From Argyresthia goedartella (taxonomy: Eukaryota > Arthropoda > Insecta > Lepidoptera > Argyresthiidae), in assembly GCA_949825045.1 (NCBI GenBank), contig OX463816.1, positions 16,549,579-16,613,578 on the forward strand: 64,000 nucleotides of DNA. The letters run 5' to 3'. The position numbers were made by a program, and so were the translations under genes. The notes beneath the pieces were generated by a model. That model was not told the DNA's origin. It saw only the letters and a list, made by a program, of their open reading frames with translations, and made no database searches. Positions 31,468 to 42,338 of the stretch are shown here, one piece after another (within the stretch, counting starts at the first letter, position 1; each line of letters begins with the position of its first letter).

Positions 31468-32370
31468 AATTATCTTTGGGGATCGTATTTTCAGGTTGTT
31501 ACAGACCATAGCGCGTTATGTTGGTTACAGTCGAAAAAAGATATGTCTGGTAGGTTAGCGCGATGGGCGTTAGCGATACAAGAATGGGATCTCGAGATAC
31601 CACTACATTGCTCGGGGAAAAGCAATGTAGTGGCAGATTTTTTGAGTAGGAATCCGCTAATGGAAGAATGGAAACGGGAAACAGAATGACCTCAGTCTTC
31701 TTCTCGTTCTGAACCTGATGATGATGGTTTGGAATTTTTTAGTATTAATGTAGAGTCGTTACAGGCTGATCAAACGAACGATTCATTTTGTAGTAGATGG
31801 TTAACGCGGTTGAGCGAACGTCCGGAAGCGTGGCGTAGCGGTTTTTGCTTGAGAAATAATTTATTATATAAAAGCGTACGTAGAGATGGAGAAATTACAG
31901 AGGTATTAGTATTGCCTAGGTCTTTGTTTCAAAATGTAATGAATGAATTACATGATGAGGCGTGGACAGGAGGTCATTTGGGTCTCGCAAAGACGTTGAA
32001 GAGGTTTCGGTCGAAATATTTCATGCCGAAAGCCGATAAGGAGATAGAGCGTTATATAGCTTCGTGCGTGCCGTGTCAAAAAAGGAAAGTAGTTAAAAGC
32101 GTAGCAGATTTGATGCCGATTAGGGTCTCGGATATTTTTGAGAAGGTAGGAATCGAAGTGTTAGGAGCGTTTCCACGTTCGTCGAGAGATAACCGATTTA
32201 TTATAGTCGCGGTAGAGTATGCGTCGCGGTTTGCGATATGTAAGGCGTTACCTAGGGTTACATCGGAAGATGAAGTGCGGTTTTTAGTTAAGGAAGTTTC
32301 TGTAGGTTCGGGCCTATTAGGGAAATTAATTCAGATAGGGGTACAGTTTTTACGGCGGGAATCGTAAAAG
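31468..32370 (+). pseudogene. Ty3/gypsy RNase H end and integrase N-terminal part
   Basis: The frame opens directly at the LTR edge: [19 protein letters not shown] (RNase H), then [24 protein letters not shown] at 31687-31689 interrupts the frame. Integrase continues with the HHCC zinc site (ELHDEAWTGGHLG... CVPCQKRK) and the core start. Where the first catalytic Asp is expected the sequence reads GIEVLG, so Asp appears replaced by Glu. A frameshift near 32320 precedes SDRGTVF, the second catalytic block. Confidence 0.82.
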
Positions 32371-32947
32371 AAACGGTAGAACAGTTTAGGGCTAAAATGA
32401 TACATACAAGTTCGTTTCACCCACAGAGTAACGGTTTGGTAGAACGAACGAATAGAACGTTAACTTCGATGTTATCAAAATATTTAGGTAGTAATCAAAG
32501 GCAATGGTGCTAAGTTTTACCTTTGGTAGTACATTCGTATAACACTAGCGTGCAGGCGTCAACGAAAGTGTCGTCGTATAATATTTTATTTGGTAGGGAA
32601 CAGTGCTCAGTGGTGGATCGATCTAATGATCGATCGCTGTTGGTTTAGACGAAACGATAGATGAAAGGGTAAATCGTATGGGAAGGCTGCTGACTAAGGC
32701 GTTAGGGAATATTGCGAACGCACTGCGTGTAGAAAAACGGTATTACGATATGAGATCAAAACCCAGATCGTTCCGGTTGAATGACTTAGTTTTGTTATAT
32801 GTACCAAGGCGGATAACGGGAAGATGTATGAAGTTGGCACTTCTGTATCAGGGACCATGCAAGGTCATTGAGATCGTTGGGAGGTCTAATGTGCTGATTC
32901 GTCGTCTGTACTCACGGTCACGGGGCGTAATTGTTAACACAAATTGA
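32371..32947 (+). pseudogene. Ty3/gypsy integrase C-terminal part
   Basis: Continues after the frameshift with SSFHPQSNGLVERTNRTL (third catalytic acid block), then a TAA near 32512 and another frame change. From 32678 the C-terminal domain reads RLNDLVLLYVPRRITGRCMK and LLYQGPCKVIE, the usual gypsy GPxxV/I module. Stop at 32945-32947. No env follows. Confidence 0.8.
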
Positions 32948-34563
32948 TTAAAACGCTTTATGCTGCGTTGAGGAGTTCGTCTGATATTATATAATTATAC
33001 ATTAGGAGTATAATATAATTTTATCCCGGTTGTTGGTTTGTGGTTTATGTTTGCGGTATTGTTATGAATTGTTTATTAACCGGTGTTTCTTTACATGTTG
33101 TTGCTGAACTATGATGTCTGATGAGGACCGTTCACCAAAGACCCAAGAAATATTTGTAGCATACTAGATTTCCGTGGTAGATTACCTTTATATGAGAAAC
33201 TTTTATAAACGACAGTCCGTATAATTGTTTGAACCGATCGCCTGGTTTTATCTTTGAGAGCAGTATGACGAGGCATTAGCTATTCGTCATAGGGTTCTGT
33301 TTTGGTTCCTGCGTTCTTAAAGTATAGAGTTGGGATGATTTGGTAAGGGGAGAGTAAGGGTTGTTCATAAAGTTGGTATCGAAGGTTTCTCAATGAAAGT
33401 AATTTCTGATGTGGGATAACTCGGGTATTCGATACACATTCTAGATTATTTGTAGTGTTTAACTTGGGTAATAGGTTGCAACTCACGGCGATTATCTTAA
33501 ACTGTTAATAGTAAAAGATAGTTTACTGAATTCCAATGGATTAGTTGAGATGTTTATAAGTCGTAGTATCGGTTTTAAAGCTAGTTGATTTCATCGTATT
33601 ATTGGGATGAATTTTAATGACCTCATTCTTAAGCTGTGGCTTAGTAATACGGTTCTATAGATTAATCCTGTTAATATTGTTGACGTTTCGACGTGACGTC
33701 GAATTATTTGAAAATAATAATTTTTTCTTTGATCTTTGCCTGCGTTAATTTTTGAAATATTTCCATTCGGTGGAAAGAGTTCACAATGTGGTGATTTAAA
33801 TGAATTTTTTAAGCAAAGATGTATTATAGTTGTCTGATAAATTTTTCGCTAGTTTTTTTTGTCAGGAAGTTTGTCGAATGATAACCATTCAAGATGCTAA
33901 ATCTTAGCTAGATTCAGCTGTTTGCCTTTGTATTGTAGTGGATAGTTTTCTAGCGTTAGGTAGGTTAGTGTTAAGCCGCGAATAATTGTATGATGGGCTC
34001 ATAGGGTGTTATAATTTAAGTTTTTTAATTAAGTTTTTTAAGGTGCATAGCCTACACCTTAAGTGTAGTTAGGTATATATTAAGTAGGATCTACACCCTA
34101 AGTGTAGTTAAGTGTGTAACTTAACATATGACCTTCGGTCAGTTTATTCTATTTCATGTCAATTTATTCTTGTTCATGTCAATGTTTTGTTTTGGTACTG
34201 GTCTTATGCGTGATAAGAGTTTAATGTTAGGGTTTGTTGGATGGTTGGTCGGATTAAGTTAGGGTTAGTCGGATGGTAGGTTGGATAAAATTAGGATTAG
34301 GGTATTTAATGTTTAATTAGGTAGGTTAAATGGGATGGTTGGACGGATAAGGATTAGGGTACTCGATGTTATTTAAGATTATGCTTGCGGCATATTTACT
34401 GTTTTTTAGATTTCAGGCATAGCAAGCTCACTTAATGTTAACATTTAATATTTTTTAGATTTTATACTTTGAGATAGGGTTGTTATTTTAGATTTTAGAC
34501 TTTTTGAGTTAGGGTTGCCACTTTGGAAAAAAAAATTTTTTTTTGAAAGGACGGGGGAATTAT
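32948..34563 (+). other. Non-coding 3' internal region of the gypsy element
   Basis: 1.6 kb without an open frame worth noting. It contains two near-copies of a palindromic unit (CTACACCTTAAGTGTAG at about 34049 and CTACACCCTAAGTGTAG at about 34090) and a G/T-rich stretch with repeated GGTTGGAT/TTAGGGTT-like words near 34225-34370. The polypurine tract AAAGGACGGGGGA lies just before the 3' LTR. Confidence 0.6.
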
Positions 34564-34877
34564 TTTAAGGTATATAGTTAGGTTCGACATTTGTCTATGC
34601 GATAATATTGTATACGGGCCTCTTTAGAGTGCGTGTTCGCTATGACACTGTTAGGTAATTTGTAATTTTAAAAGAAAGAGGCTTTGATGTGAAAAGTCGA
34701 TGTGACACACTTCACCTGAGGCATCGGTCAGCGACCGATGCAAATTAGATAGTTAAGATTAGCTCAATGGCTATCGAGCCAGTTTGATCCCTTTTATATA
34801 AATTGTAACCATATTTGATCAATAAACACAAGTTTGGTGTTACTAACGTCTTCCTAATTAAACTCCCTAGCCCTACA
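34564..34877 (+). repeat. 3' LTR of the Ty3/gypsy element (314 bp)
   Basis: Same length as the 5' LTR, with few differences by eye. The first bases read TTTAAGG, a G-to-T change from TGTAAGG. Its right flank GATTAGGTAGGCAATTATA also appears, inverted, next to the LTR copy at 54.3 kb. Confidence 0.88.
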
Positions 34878-36349
34878 GATTAGGTAGGCAATTATAGGTG
34901 GTGTTCAAGAACTGCTGCGACCTTAAATTATCACATAGTTTAGGCTTGGCTTCCTCCATATTTTTCACAAATATTACGAAATTCCCATGGCCTTTTTCAT
35001 CCCTCGGAGGTCTGTAGACACACATAATAATATGCTATCTAACTCAACACAGGTTAGCTCTATTTTTTTTTCTGCAGTAATTGTAAAATATCTTTCCGTT
35101 ATTTCACCTTGATATTATTTTTTTACTTTGATTCAAGCACCACCTCTATCAGCACAGCTGTCGAGGAGGACGCGATCGTCAAACATTCGGTGAGCATAAA
35201 CTGCCTAGTTTGTATTTTATGTTGGCAACACTGAGATATTTTTTTTCTCTGCTCACTTGATGACAGGAGTATTTTTTTTCATTTTGCAGGAGGCGAGAGC
35301 CACGGGTGCAATGGCGGGAAAAGGGAAGAGAATAGCGAGCGTACCCAGAAGTAACAGGATTAGAGGCGAACTTCTAGTGGACGTATAGTTCTCCACTGTG
35401 ATCCTGGTGAGTTTCCCCTTGTTTACTACTCAACTATCCCTCACTGATATGTTGTAGCCTTCTCGGTAAAGTATGGCGACCTTGAGATAGGCAATCTGCA
35501 AAGTGACAGTGCAAAGTGATGAATGATGCAAAGTAATGTGCAAGAGCTCGTAGTGAAATAAGAGCTGGCCTCTGGCCATTGATGGATCTCTAGGGACGAG
35601 TACTGAGCATCCGTGTGGCAAGGGGTTGGACTGTAGGGGAGGTTTGGAGGTCCCGCGGCTAAAGTATCTGCCGTGGCTCAGTACTCTTTAGGGGTGTAAC
35701 CACATGGTATGACCACCTAGAAGGCGTGCAGCTACCAGAGATAACCACGTCTTCCCCTAGGCTCCGAGGGTGACAGGTCCGCCCTACCTGTACCGCACCC
35801 TTTTAGCGGCCCTCACACAGAGTAAAAGAAAGGGTAGCAATCTAGCAATAGTTTCGTTACCAGTATCAGTAACAAGAGAGGCTGTTCTTGGGGTCGCTAT
35901 ATTCTACCCCCTCATGAAATAATTTACCCAATTTTTCCTTTATGTCGCTATTGTGTTGTTTACTAGAAGCGAAGCCCCGCGACAACAGCAGTCAATCTAT
36001 TGTAACAACTTACAATTTTGTAATTATTTATGTAAAATTCTTCATATCTTTTTAACCAGTCATTAATTAAATTAATTAATTTAACCCGTTTAACCATTAT
36101 GTTATACAAATAACGTTGGTGTCATAATTATTAAGAAATAATTCTGATACAAGTTTTTGTGCCCGGTAGCTCCTGCATGTTTTGATGGGTAATATTTAAG
36201 TGCTGCCTACCTTATGTTGGAATTGGCAAAAAAAATAAACACCAGTATCAATAATAATTGTACCTTGTTTTGCCATTTTAATATCAATATTAGTATAACT
36301 ACTATATAATACACACAGTGCCTCTGTCATACTATGGACAGGGTCATAT
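34878..36349. other. Spacer with a GC-richer segment (35150-35900)
   Basis: No recognised protein. The segment 35150-35900 is clearly richer in GC and contains intron-like and oligo-pyrimidine stretches (for example TCCTGGTGAGTTTCCCC at about 35402). It is probably repeat-derived, possibly a retroelement 5' region, but I cannot name it. The rest is AT-rich. Confidence 0.35.
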
Positions 36350-36531
36350 TGTAGCGTCAGCACACTGGAAGTGCGACACATTATTATATACCTGGCACAG
36401 CCAGTCGTTCCTGTGCCGCGAACTGTATAACTCGTGTAAATAAAGAAAGTTTTGTGTCTAAGAGTCACGCGTATTATTGTATAGGAACGACTCCACAGTG
36501 ATTCCCTAACATGGGGAGAGAGACTTCTACA
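36350..36531 (+). repeat. 5' LTR of the CsRn1-like element (182 bp)
   Basis: TGTAG...CTACA ends. It contains an AATAAAG poly(A)-signal-like site near 36440. The matching 3' LTR is 40772-40813 plus 42212-42338. Confidence 0.85.
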
Positions 36532-36549
36532 TTGGTGACACCGATAAAG
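36532..36549 (+). other. Primer binding site, tRNA-Trp-like
   Basis: TTGGTGACACCGAT directly follows the LTR. It matches the complement of a tRNA-Trp 3' end (TGGTGACCCCGAC) with one internal mismatch. Confidence 0.65.
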
Positions 36550-36637
36550 AAAGAACACTGTGAACTTCAAAGGGGTGTGCGCGTTATTTATTTTTGTTTT
36601 GTTTTCGGGAATACGAACAGTCAGTGCGCGTGTTAAT

Positions 36638-37490
36638 ATGTCACAACCCGGCAACCAACCGCTATATCAACCGGCCCAGCCCACACCGGGTATTCAGACA
36701 CCAGCAGCGTCGACCGCAGCAGTGAAGGTTGAATCATCGGATCTGGCGGCGATATCTCTTACCTTCCAGAATTCTGGTGCGACCAACCACGACTATGGTT
36801 CGTGCAGGTGGAGTCGATCCTGGCGCCGCAGAAGCTCGGGGACGAGGCAAAGTTTCATCTGATAGTAGCAAGGTTGGGCAAGGATGTCATACAGCAGGTG
36901 AGCGACATCGTTTTATCACCTCCGGCAGATCCTAAATTCCATGCTCTAAAAGAAAGATTGCTGACGGTTTATGAAGAATCCGAGAACCGCCAGTTTCAAA
37001 AGTTACTCAGCGAAATGCAACTAGATGAGCAAAAGCCTTCGCAGTTATTACGGCGCATGCGTGACCTGGCACGAAGTAAGATACCCGACGAGACTTTACG
37101 CATAATGTGGACTGGACACCTACCATCCGCGGTAAGAGCAGTTTTAGCAGTAACTGAGAGTAATGACCTGGAAAAACTCGCCGTGATTGCCGATAAAATA
37201 ATGGAAACAACCAGACCCATAGACATTTCCGCCGTAGCCCAGACAAGTTCATCGGGAAGAATCGATTTAGTTGGACAAATAGCTACATTGATGGCACAAG
37301 TAGCCAGAATGCAGCGCTCCAGGCAGTCGTCGCGTAATTCGACCCGCGGACATGCATCGAGGTAGCAGTCACGTTCCCACGAAACATTGCCTTACCGCCG
37401 ACGTCGTGATAACGCTGACTGGTTATGTTTCTATCACTATAAGTTCGCCCAGAGAGCTAAGAAATGCATAGAACCCTGCAACTAGAAGAC
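36638..37490 (+). pseudogene. CsRn1-like gag, frameshifted
   Basis: ATG at 36638 begins MSQPGNQP in a Pro/Gln-rich N-terminus. A frameshift near 36780 leads to the capsid region (WFVQVESILAPQKLGDEAKF, QKPSQLLRRMRDLA, LRIMWTGHLPSAVRAVL). A stop at 37365 and a frame change precede the zinc motif CFYHYKFAQRAKKCIEPC (37430-37485), of CX2HX9CX3C form. Gag would assemble particles and bind RNA. The frame with ATG at 36560 reads through LTR-proximal sequence and is not preferred. Confidence 0.8.
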
Positions 37491-37790
37491 AAAAAACGAA
37501 GCGGGAAACTAGACAAAGTGCATTCCGTGACGGAGGTTTGCGCTATATTACCTACGCACCGTCTTTGCGTAACTGATATTAAAAGTGGACTATGTTTTTT
37601 AGTCGATACTGGTGCTAAAGTCTTAGTGTTACTGATGGTCAAGAAACCGTACAGTGACAGTGAAAATACAGACTATACTCTTTTTGCTGCGAACGGTACG
37701 AGAATTAGGACATACGGAACTAAGTCGTTAGTGTTAGATTTTAAATTACATAGATAAATGGACATTTATTTTAGCCGACGTGAAACAACC
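37480..37790 (+). pseudogene. CsRn1-like aspartic protease
   Basis: RLCVTDIKSGLCFLVDTGAK contains the DTG active site (about 37607). FAANGTRIRTYGTKSLVLDF, the conserved flap-side block, follows. A TAA at 37755-37757 separates it from the next block, QPILGADFLSHH, which normally continues the protease C-terminus. Active-site residues are intact but the frame is broken. Confidence 0.82.
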
Positions 37791-39408
37791 AATTTTGGGG
37801 GCAGATTTTTTGAGTCACCACAAAATTTTGGTAGATTTAAGTGCACGGAGATTGATCGATCAAGTGACGAGTCTAAACGTTATTGCCTCTATAGTTGATT
37901 ACCACGAAACAAGTGTAACGACAATAGATAGTAAAAATCCTTTTTCTGAGTTACTCCGCGATTACCCTGAGATCACGAAACCTGTATGTTTCAAGGAGAT
38001 TCCAAGTCATAATGTGTATCATCACATTGAAACTCAAGGACCACCGGTTGTCGCACGGGCTGGGCAACTGCCACCACCGGGTAGATATGGTAAAGTAAAG
38101 GAAGAGTTCAGAACTATGCAAGAGTTAGGCATTTGTCGTCCGTCAAAAAGTCCTTGGTCAAGTCCGTTACATGTAGTACCTAAGAAGAATGGGGATATCT
38201 GACCGTGTGGTGATTATAGGCAGCTAAATGCCATCACCAAACCGGACCGATACCCGATACCTAGGCTGCACGATTTCACTTACCTGTTAGCTGGAAAGAC
38301 TGTGTTTTCACGTATTGATGTTAACAGAGCTTATCATTGCATAGGCGTAGCTCCGGAAGATGTTGAAAAGACGGCTATTATAACCCCGTTCGGTTTATTC
38401 GAATTCGTAAGAATGTCGTTCGGTCTAAAAAATGCCGCCCAAACTTTCCAACGATTTATGAACCACACAGTTTTTCAATGCTTAGATTTTTTGTTTACGT
38501 ACATTGATGACGTCATCGTAGCAAGCACATCAATGGAAGAACATAAAGTACACCTTAAAGCAGTTTTTGAACGTTTAAATGAGTACGGATTAACTATTAA
38601 CCAGACAAAATGCGATTTTGGACAATTAAAAATCGAGATTTTGGGTTTTGAAGTTTCGACGGATGGTATTCGTCCTCTCGAAGATATAGTCAAAGATATT
38701 GTCGATTATCCGAAACCCATAAACGTCGATGAGCTCAGGAGATTTTTAGGAATGTTAAATTTTTATAGGACACATTTTCCAGGAGCATTCAAACATCAGG
38801 CAGAGCTCAATAAGTACATTCATTCCGCGAAGAAGAAAGATAAGTCACCGATCGAGTGGACAGCACAAGCTGAGCAAGCATTCGCGCTATGTAAGGTAAG
38901 CTTGCAGGAGGCAGTCACGTTGTCGCATCCCGTCGCCGACGCTCCGATAGCGCTTATAACTGATGCGTCAGATTTCTGCGTGGGAGCCGTGTTGCAACAG
39001 CGTATCAACAATTCATGAAAACCTATAGGTTATTTCTCTAAAAAGATGAACGATTGTCAACAGAAATACAGTACCTATGATCGCGAACTTTTGGCAATAT
39101 TTTTGGCTGTCAGACATTTTCGTCCGTTGATAGAAGGTCGAAAGCTAACAATATTTAGCGCTCACAAGCCGTTACAGTTTGCATTCAGTTCCGCTAGCAG
39201 TGAGAAAGAGACACCTAGACGCACTCGCCAGTTGGCCTATATTAGTGAATTCACTACTGACATTCAGTACGTGAAAAGTATGGACAATGTGGTCGCCAAC
39301 GCGTTATCTCGTATTGAGACGATACACTGTCCAACCGTCATAGATTACACAGCTTTAGCAGAAGACCAAGTATTAGATAGTTACCTAACTCAGTACTCGG
39401 CAAAGTAA
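37780..39408 (+). pseudogene. CsRn1-like reverse transcriptase and RNase H (two in-frame stops)
   Basis: One frame throughout, with TGA at 38200-38202 and 39016-39018, both at sites where the family has Trp or a similar residue. RT blocks: [51 protein letters not shown], and the catalytic [10 protein letters not shown] near 38500. RNase [34 protein letters not shown], and HKPLQFAF where other gypsy elements have TDHKPL. Damage is light, so the copy is comparatively young. Confidence 0.9.
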
Positions 39409-39439
39409 TTTTAAAGATGATTAGCTTACCGTCGTGCAA

Positions 39440-40654
39440 TGAAACTATCATATGTGTGAAATGTCTACTGACAGAGCCCGACCATACTTAACTGAGAATT
39501 TTCGTAAATTAGCCTTTGAGTCCATACACAATCTGAGCCATCCTAGCATTCGAGTATCGCGAAGATTGATTCAGAAAAGATTTTTTTGGCCAGGCATGAA
39601 TCGTGATATCGGAAATTGGGCTAAGACGTGTTTAGCATGTCAAAAAGCCAAGGTCGATAGACACACCATTTCAACATTAGAGCAATTTTCAGACTGCGAG
39701 CGTTTTCAGCATGTACACGTGGACATAGTGTGCTGTTTACCAGTCACCTCAGAGGGGTATACGTATCTCGTAACCATGATAGATAGACGTACTCGCTGGC
39801 CAGAGAAATTTGCGGTGCGTGAGATAACCGCGGAGGCTGTGGCTAAGGTCATTTTTGAGGGATGGATCTCCAGGTTCGGATGTCCAGAACGGTTAACGAG
39901 CGACAGAGGGGCCCAGCTTGAAAGTGCTTTATTTGGACATCTCATGAGGTTTTTAGGCATCAACAAGTTGCGTACAACAGCATACCACCCGCAGAGTAAT
40001 GGTATTGTAGAGCGGTGGCATAGGTCACTCAAAGCCGCGTTGACTGCGCGTTTGAGTGCATCTACTTCATGGGTAAAAGAGCTTTACACAGTTCTCTTAG
40101 GGCTGAGAAATGTGTGCAGGAGCTATAATGGAGTTAGCGCAGCAGAAATGACCTACGGTACGACACTACGCTTACCAGGTGATTTTTGCAACGGCACTAC
40201 ATCGCAAGGTACCAGTAAGCAAGGCGATATTTATACGTACGTAGATACCCTGCGGGAAAGTATAAACAACCTGAAACCAATAGAACCGAGAAGAAACAGA
40301 AGGTCACTTTTTGTACATCCACAGTTGAGGTCCTGTAGTCATGTTTTTCTACGTAACAATTTTGTCCGTAAACCATTGCAACCTACTTATAGCGGTCCTT
40401 TTCGCGTTTTAAATAGAGGCAGTAAGGTTTATCGTATACAAATACGGGGTCGAGAAACAAATGTATCTATAAATCGTTTAAAACCGGCATTTTTGCTTGA
40501 TGACAGCTATGATGATGTAATAATTAATAAAGTAACACCGTCTGTGGTAACACCAGTATGTAACGAGCCGGTAAAAACTGTTTTAAAGGAACTAAAACAG
40601 ACTAGAAGTGGGCGCATTGTAGAGCCTAATTTAAAGTTCGCAGACTACGTCTAG
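39440..40654 (+). CDS. CsRn1-like integrase, long intact frame
   Basis: About 400 codons without a stop. The HHCC zinc site (SIHNLSHPSIRVS... CLACQKAKV) is complete, and the catalytic acids are all present: VHVDIVCCLP, TSDRGAQLES, and HPQSNGIVERWHRSLK. The C-terminal part carries the YSGPFRVLNRGSKVYRIQI gypsy module and ends in SGRIVEPNLKFADYV. It is joined to RNase H by a frameshift near 39410-39455. As a domain this is the best-preserved integrase in the window. Confidence 0.88.
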
Positions 40655-40771
40655 CCGCTGTTCTGTTTTACTTTTTTTGTTAAATATTGTGTGTAAAAAT
40701 AAGTGTGTGTTTTATGTGTGTAATTGTGGGAATGAGTAACAACGTAGGACTTTTTTTTAAGTGGGGAATGA
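40655..40771 (+). other. 3' untranslated region and polypurine tract of the CsRn1-like element
   Basis: Short non-coding stretch ending AAGTGGGGAATGA immediately before the LTR TGTAGCG. Confidence 0.7.
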
Positions 40772-40813
40772 TGTAGCGACAGCACACTGGAAGTGCGACA
40801 CATTATTATATAC
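40772..40813 (+). repeat. 3' LTR of the CsRn1-like element, left part
   Basis: Matches the first 42 bases of the 5' LTR, with one difference (GCGACAG for GCGTCAG), and breaks at ATTATATAC. It resumes at 42212. Confidence 0.85.
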
Positions 40814-42211
40814 TTCCTAAGGATCCATATAAGGCCCTTTCTTATTCCTGGTATATATTAACGATCTGCCTTTTATGGTGGAAAAATTGACTAACATAGT
40901 GTTGTTTGCTGATGATACTTCACTGGTCTTCAAAATTGAAAGTCAAAAAGAAGATTTTGATGATGTCAATAGAGTATTGTCTTTAACCTTGAATTGGTTC
41001 ACAGTTAACAATTTATTGTTAAATGCTGGTAAAACCAAATGTATCAAATTCTCACTTCCAAATGTCAGGCAAGTTAGGACTAGTTTAGTGTTGGACAGCA
41101 ATACGTTAGAATTAGTAAATGACACGAAGTTTCTTGGAATAACCATTGATAACAAATTGCAGTGGGGACCCCACATCGAAAAATTGGCTGGTAAATTAAG
41201 TTCTGCGGCTTACGCTGTTAGGAACATCAGACAAAACACGGATGTGGCTACATCTAGGCTAGTATATTTTAGTTACTTTCATAGTGTCATATCCTATGGT
41301 ATCTTTTTGTGGTCCCCCATGAATGCACCTGGTTACGTATATGGAGTGTGAAAGTAGCCGCACCAATAAATTTGTAAACAACATTTTGCTATGTAAAATC
41401 AAAACTATTCACTCCACAGTACTCCACACCATCTCTACTAATACACCTATCAGACAAAACACAGATGTGGCTACATCTAGGCTAGTATATTTTAGTTACT
41501 TTCATAGTGTCATGTCCTATGGTATCTTGTTGTGGGGGAAAGCAGCATATATTCAAACTATTTTTATTTCACAGAAAAGAGCTATTCGAGCAATTTGTAA
41601 TTTAAAACGCACAGACTCCTTAAGACAGCTTTTTAAAGAAATTTACATACTAACTGTAGCTAGTCAATTTATTTTCGAAAATATAATGTATGTACGCAAG
41701 AACCTTACAAAATTTCCCAAACTTAGCGATAGCTGTAATGTTAACCTAAGAAATAATCACAAACTACTTGCGCCCCGGTTTAGACTCGCGAAGGTTAGCA
41801 ATTCTTTAAAGGGTCAATGCATACAACAAGATACCTCTGGAGATCTTGAAATTGCCATTGGAGCAATTTAAAATCCATGTTAAAGCGACTTTGTCGAAAA
41901 AGGGATATTATAATGTTCAAGATTACTTAAATGATGGGTCTGTATGGGGTTATACTGGTTCAACACAGACCTTGCTGTTAATAATTTTGTAACTATTTAT
42001 TTCTGCTTATTAATTATGATAATGACTAAATATTATATTTTGTATTAGTTAAGCATAAGCAATTTTTAAAAAGAGATCTAAAAATCAATCTGTGGGAATT
42101 TCTCGCCCTTCTTCTCCCACAGTGGTCCAATGTAGAGAAGTGGCAAAAAATGACGATTGCTAAGTATATGTAAATATCTACAGTAATATAGAAATTTGGA
42201 AAATACAAAAC
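40814..42211 (+). mobile_element. 5'-truncated LINE inserted in the 3' LTR
   Basis: The insertion is flanked by LTR sequence on both sides. It opens inside the RT motif corresponding to PQGS-LGPFLF and ends in an AT-rich 3' UTR with a short A-rich tail (about 42200-42209). Target duplication is at most 2-4 bases (AC/ATAC), so it is uncertain. Confidence 0.8.
40860..41960 (+). pseudogene. LINE reverse transcriptase C-terminal half with an internal duplication
   Basis: The catalytic block is VLFADDTSLVFK near 40905. Then follow NDTKFLGITIDNKLQWGPHI and RNIRQNTDVATSRLVYFSYF. The 89-bp segment 41226-41314 is repeated at 41449-41537 with few changes, with about 134 bp between. After the second copy the normal C-terminal region continues (FISQKRAIRAICNLKRTDSL). 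A stop near 41868 precedes the family's terminal KKGYYNVQDYLND block in another frame. Confidence 0.82.
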
Positions 42212-42338
42212 CTGGCACAGCCAGTATAACTGTATAACTCGTATAAATAAAGAAAGTTTTGTGTCTAACAGTCACGCGTATTATTGTATAGGGACGACTC
42301 CACAGTGATTCCCTAACATAGGGAGAGAGACTTCTACA
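42212..42338 (+). repeat. 3' LTR of the CsRn1-like element, right part
   Basis: CTGGCACAGCCAG to CTTCTACA matches the remainder of the 5' LTR, with an 11-base deletion after CAGCCAGT and scattered changes. Confidence 0.85.

Larger units (their letters stand above)
31154..34877 (+). mobile_element. Internally deleted Ty3/gypsy element
   Basis: Two 314-bp LTRs (31154-31467 and 34564-34877) bracket RNase H and integrase remnants and a 1.6-kb non-coding 3' region. The 5' LTR joins directly to RNase H, so PBS, gag, protease and RT are deleted. No matching target duplication is seen at the two ends. Confidence 0.85.
36350..42338 (+). mobile_element. CsRn1/Kabuki-like Ty3/gypsy element, near full length
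   Basis: 182-bp 5' LTR, PBS, gag with a CHCC-type zinc site, protease, RT, RNase H, integrase, polypurine tract and a 3' LTR split by a LINE. Only a few stops and frameshifts are present. The CX2HX9CX3C gag motif and the tRNA-Trp-like primer site are hallmarks of the CsRn1 lineage, known in Lepidoptera from Kabuki. No target duplication is visible. Confidence 0.85.

Noticed and set aside
34200..34380. Telomere-like (TTAGG)n sequence
   Set aside because: TTAGG words are scattered and degenerate, not a tandem array, and lie inside a gypsy element.
36560..36862. 100-codon frame with a signal-peptide-like start (MNFKGVCALFIFVLFSG)
   Set aside because: It overlaps the gypsy leader and the gag start in the same frame. 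The gag ATG at 36638 fits the element better, and the hydrophobic start is likely chance in leader DNA.
39706..40032. 108-codon minus-strand frame
   Set aside because: Antisense shadow of the intact CsRn1-like integrase.
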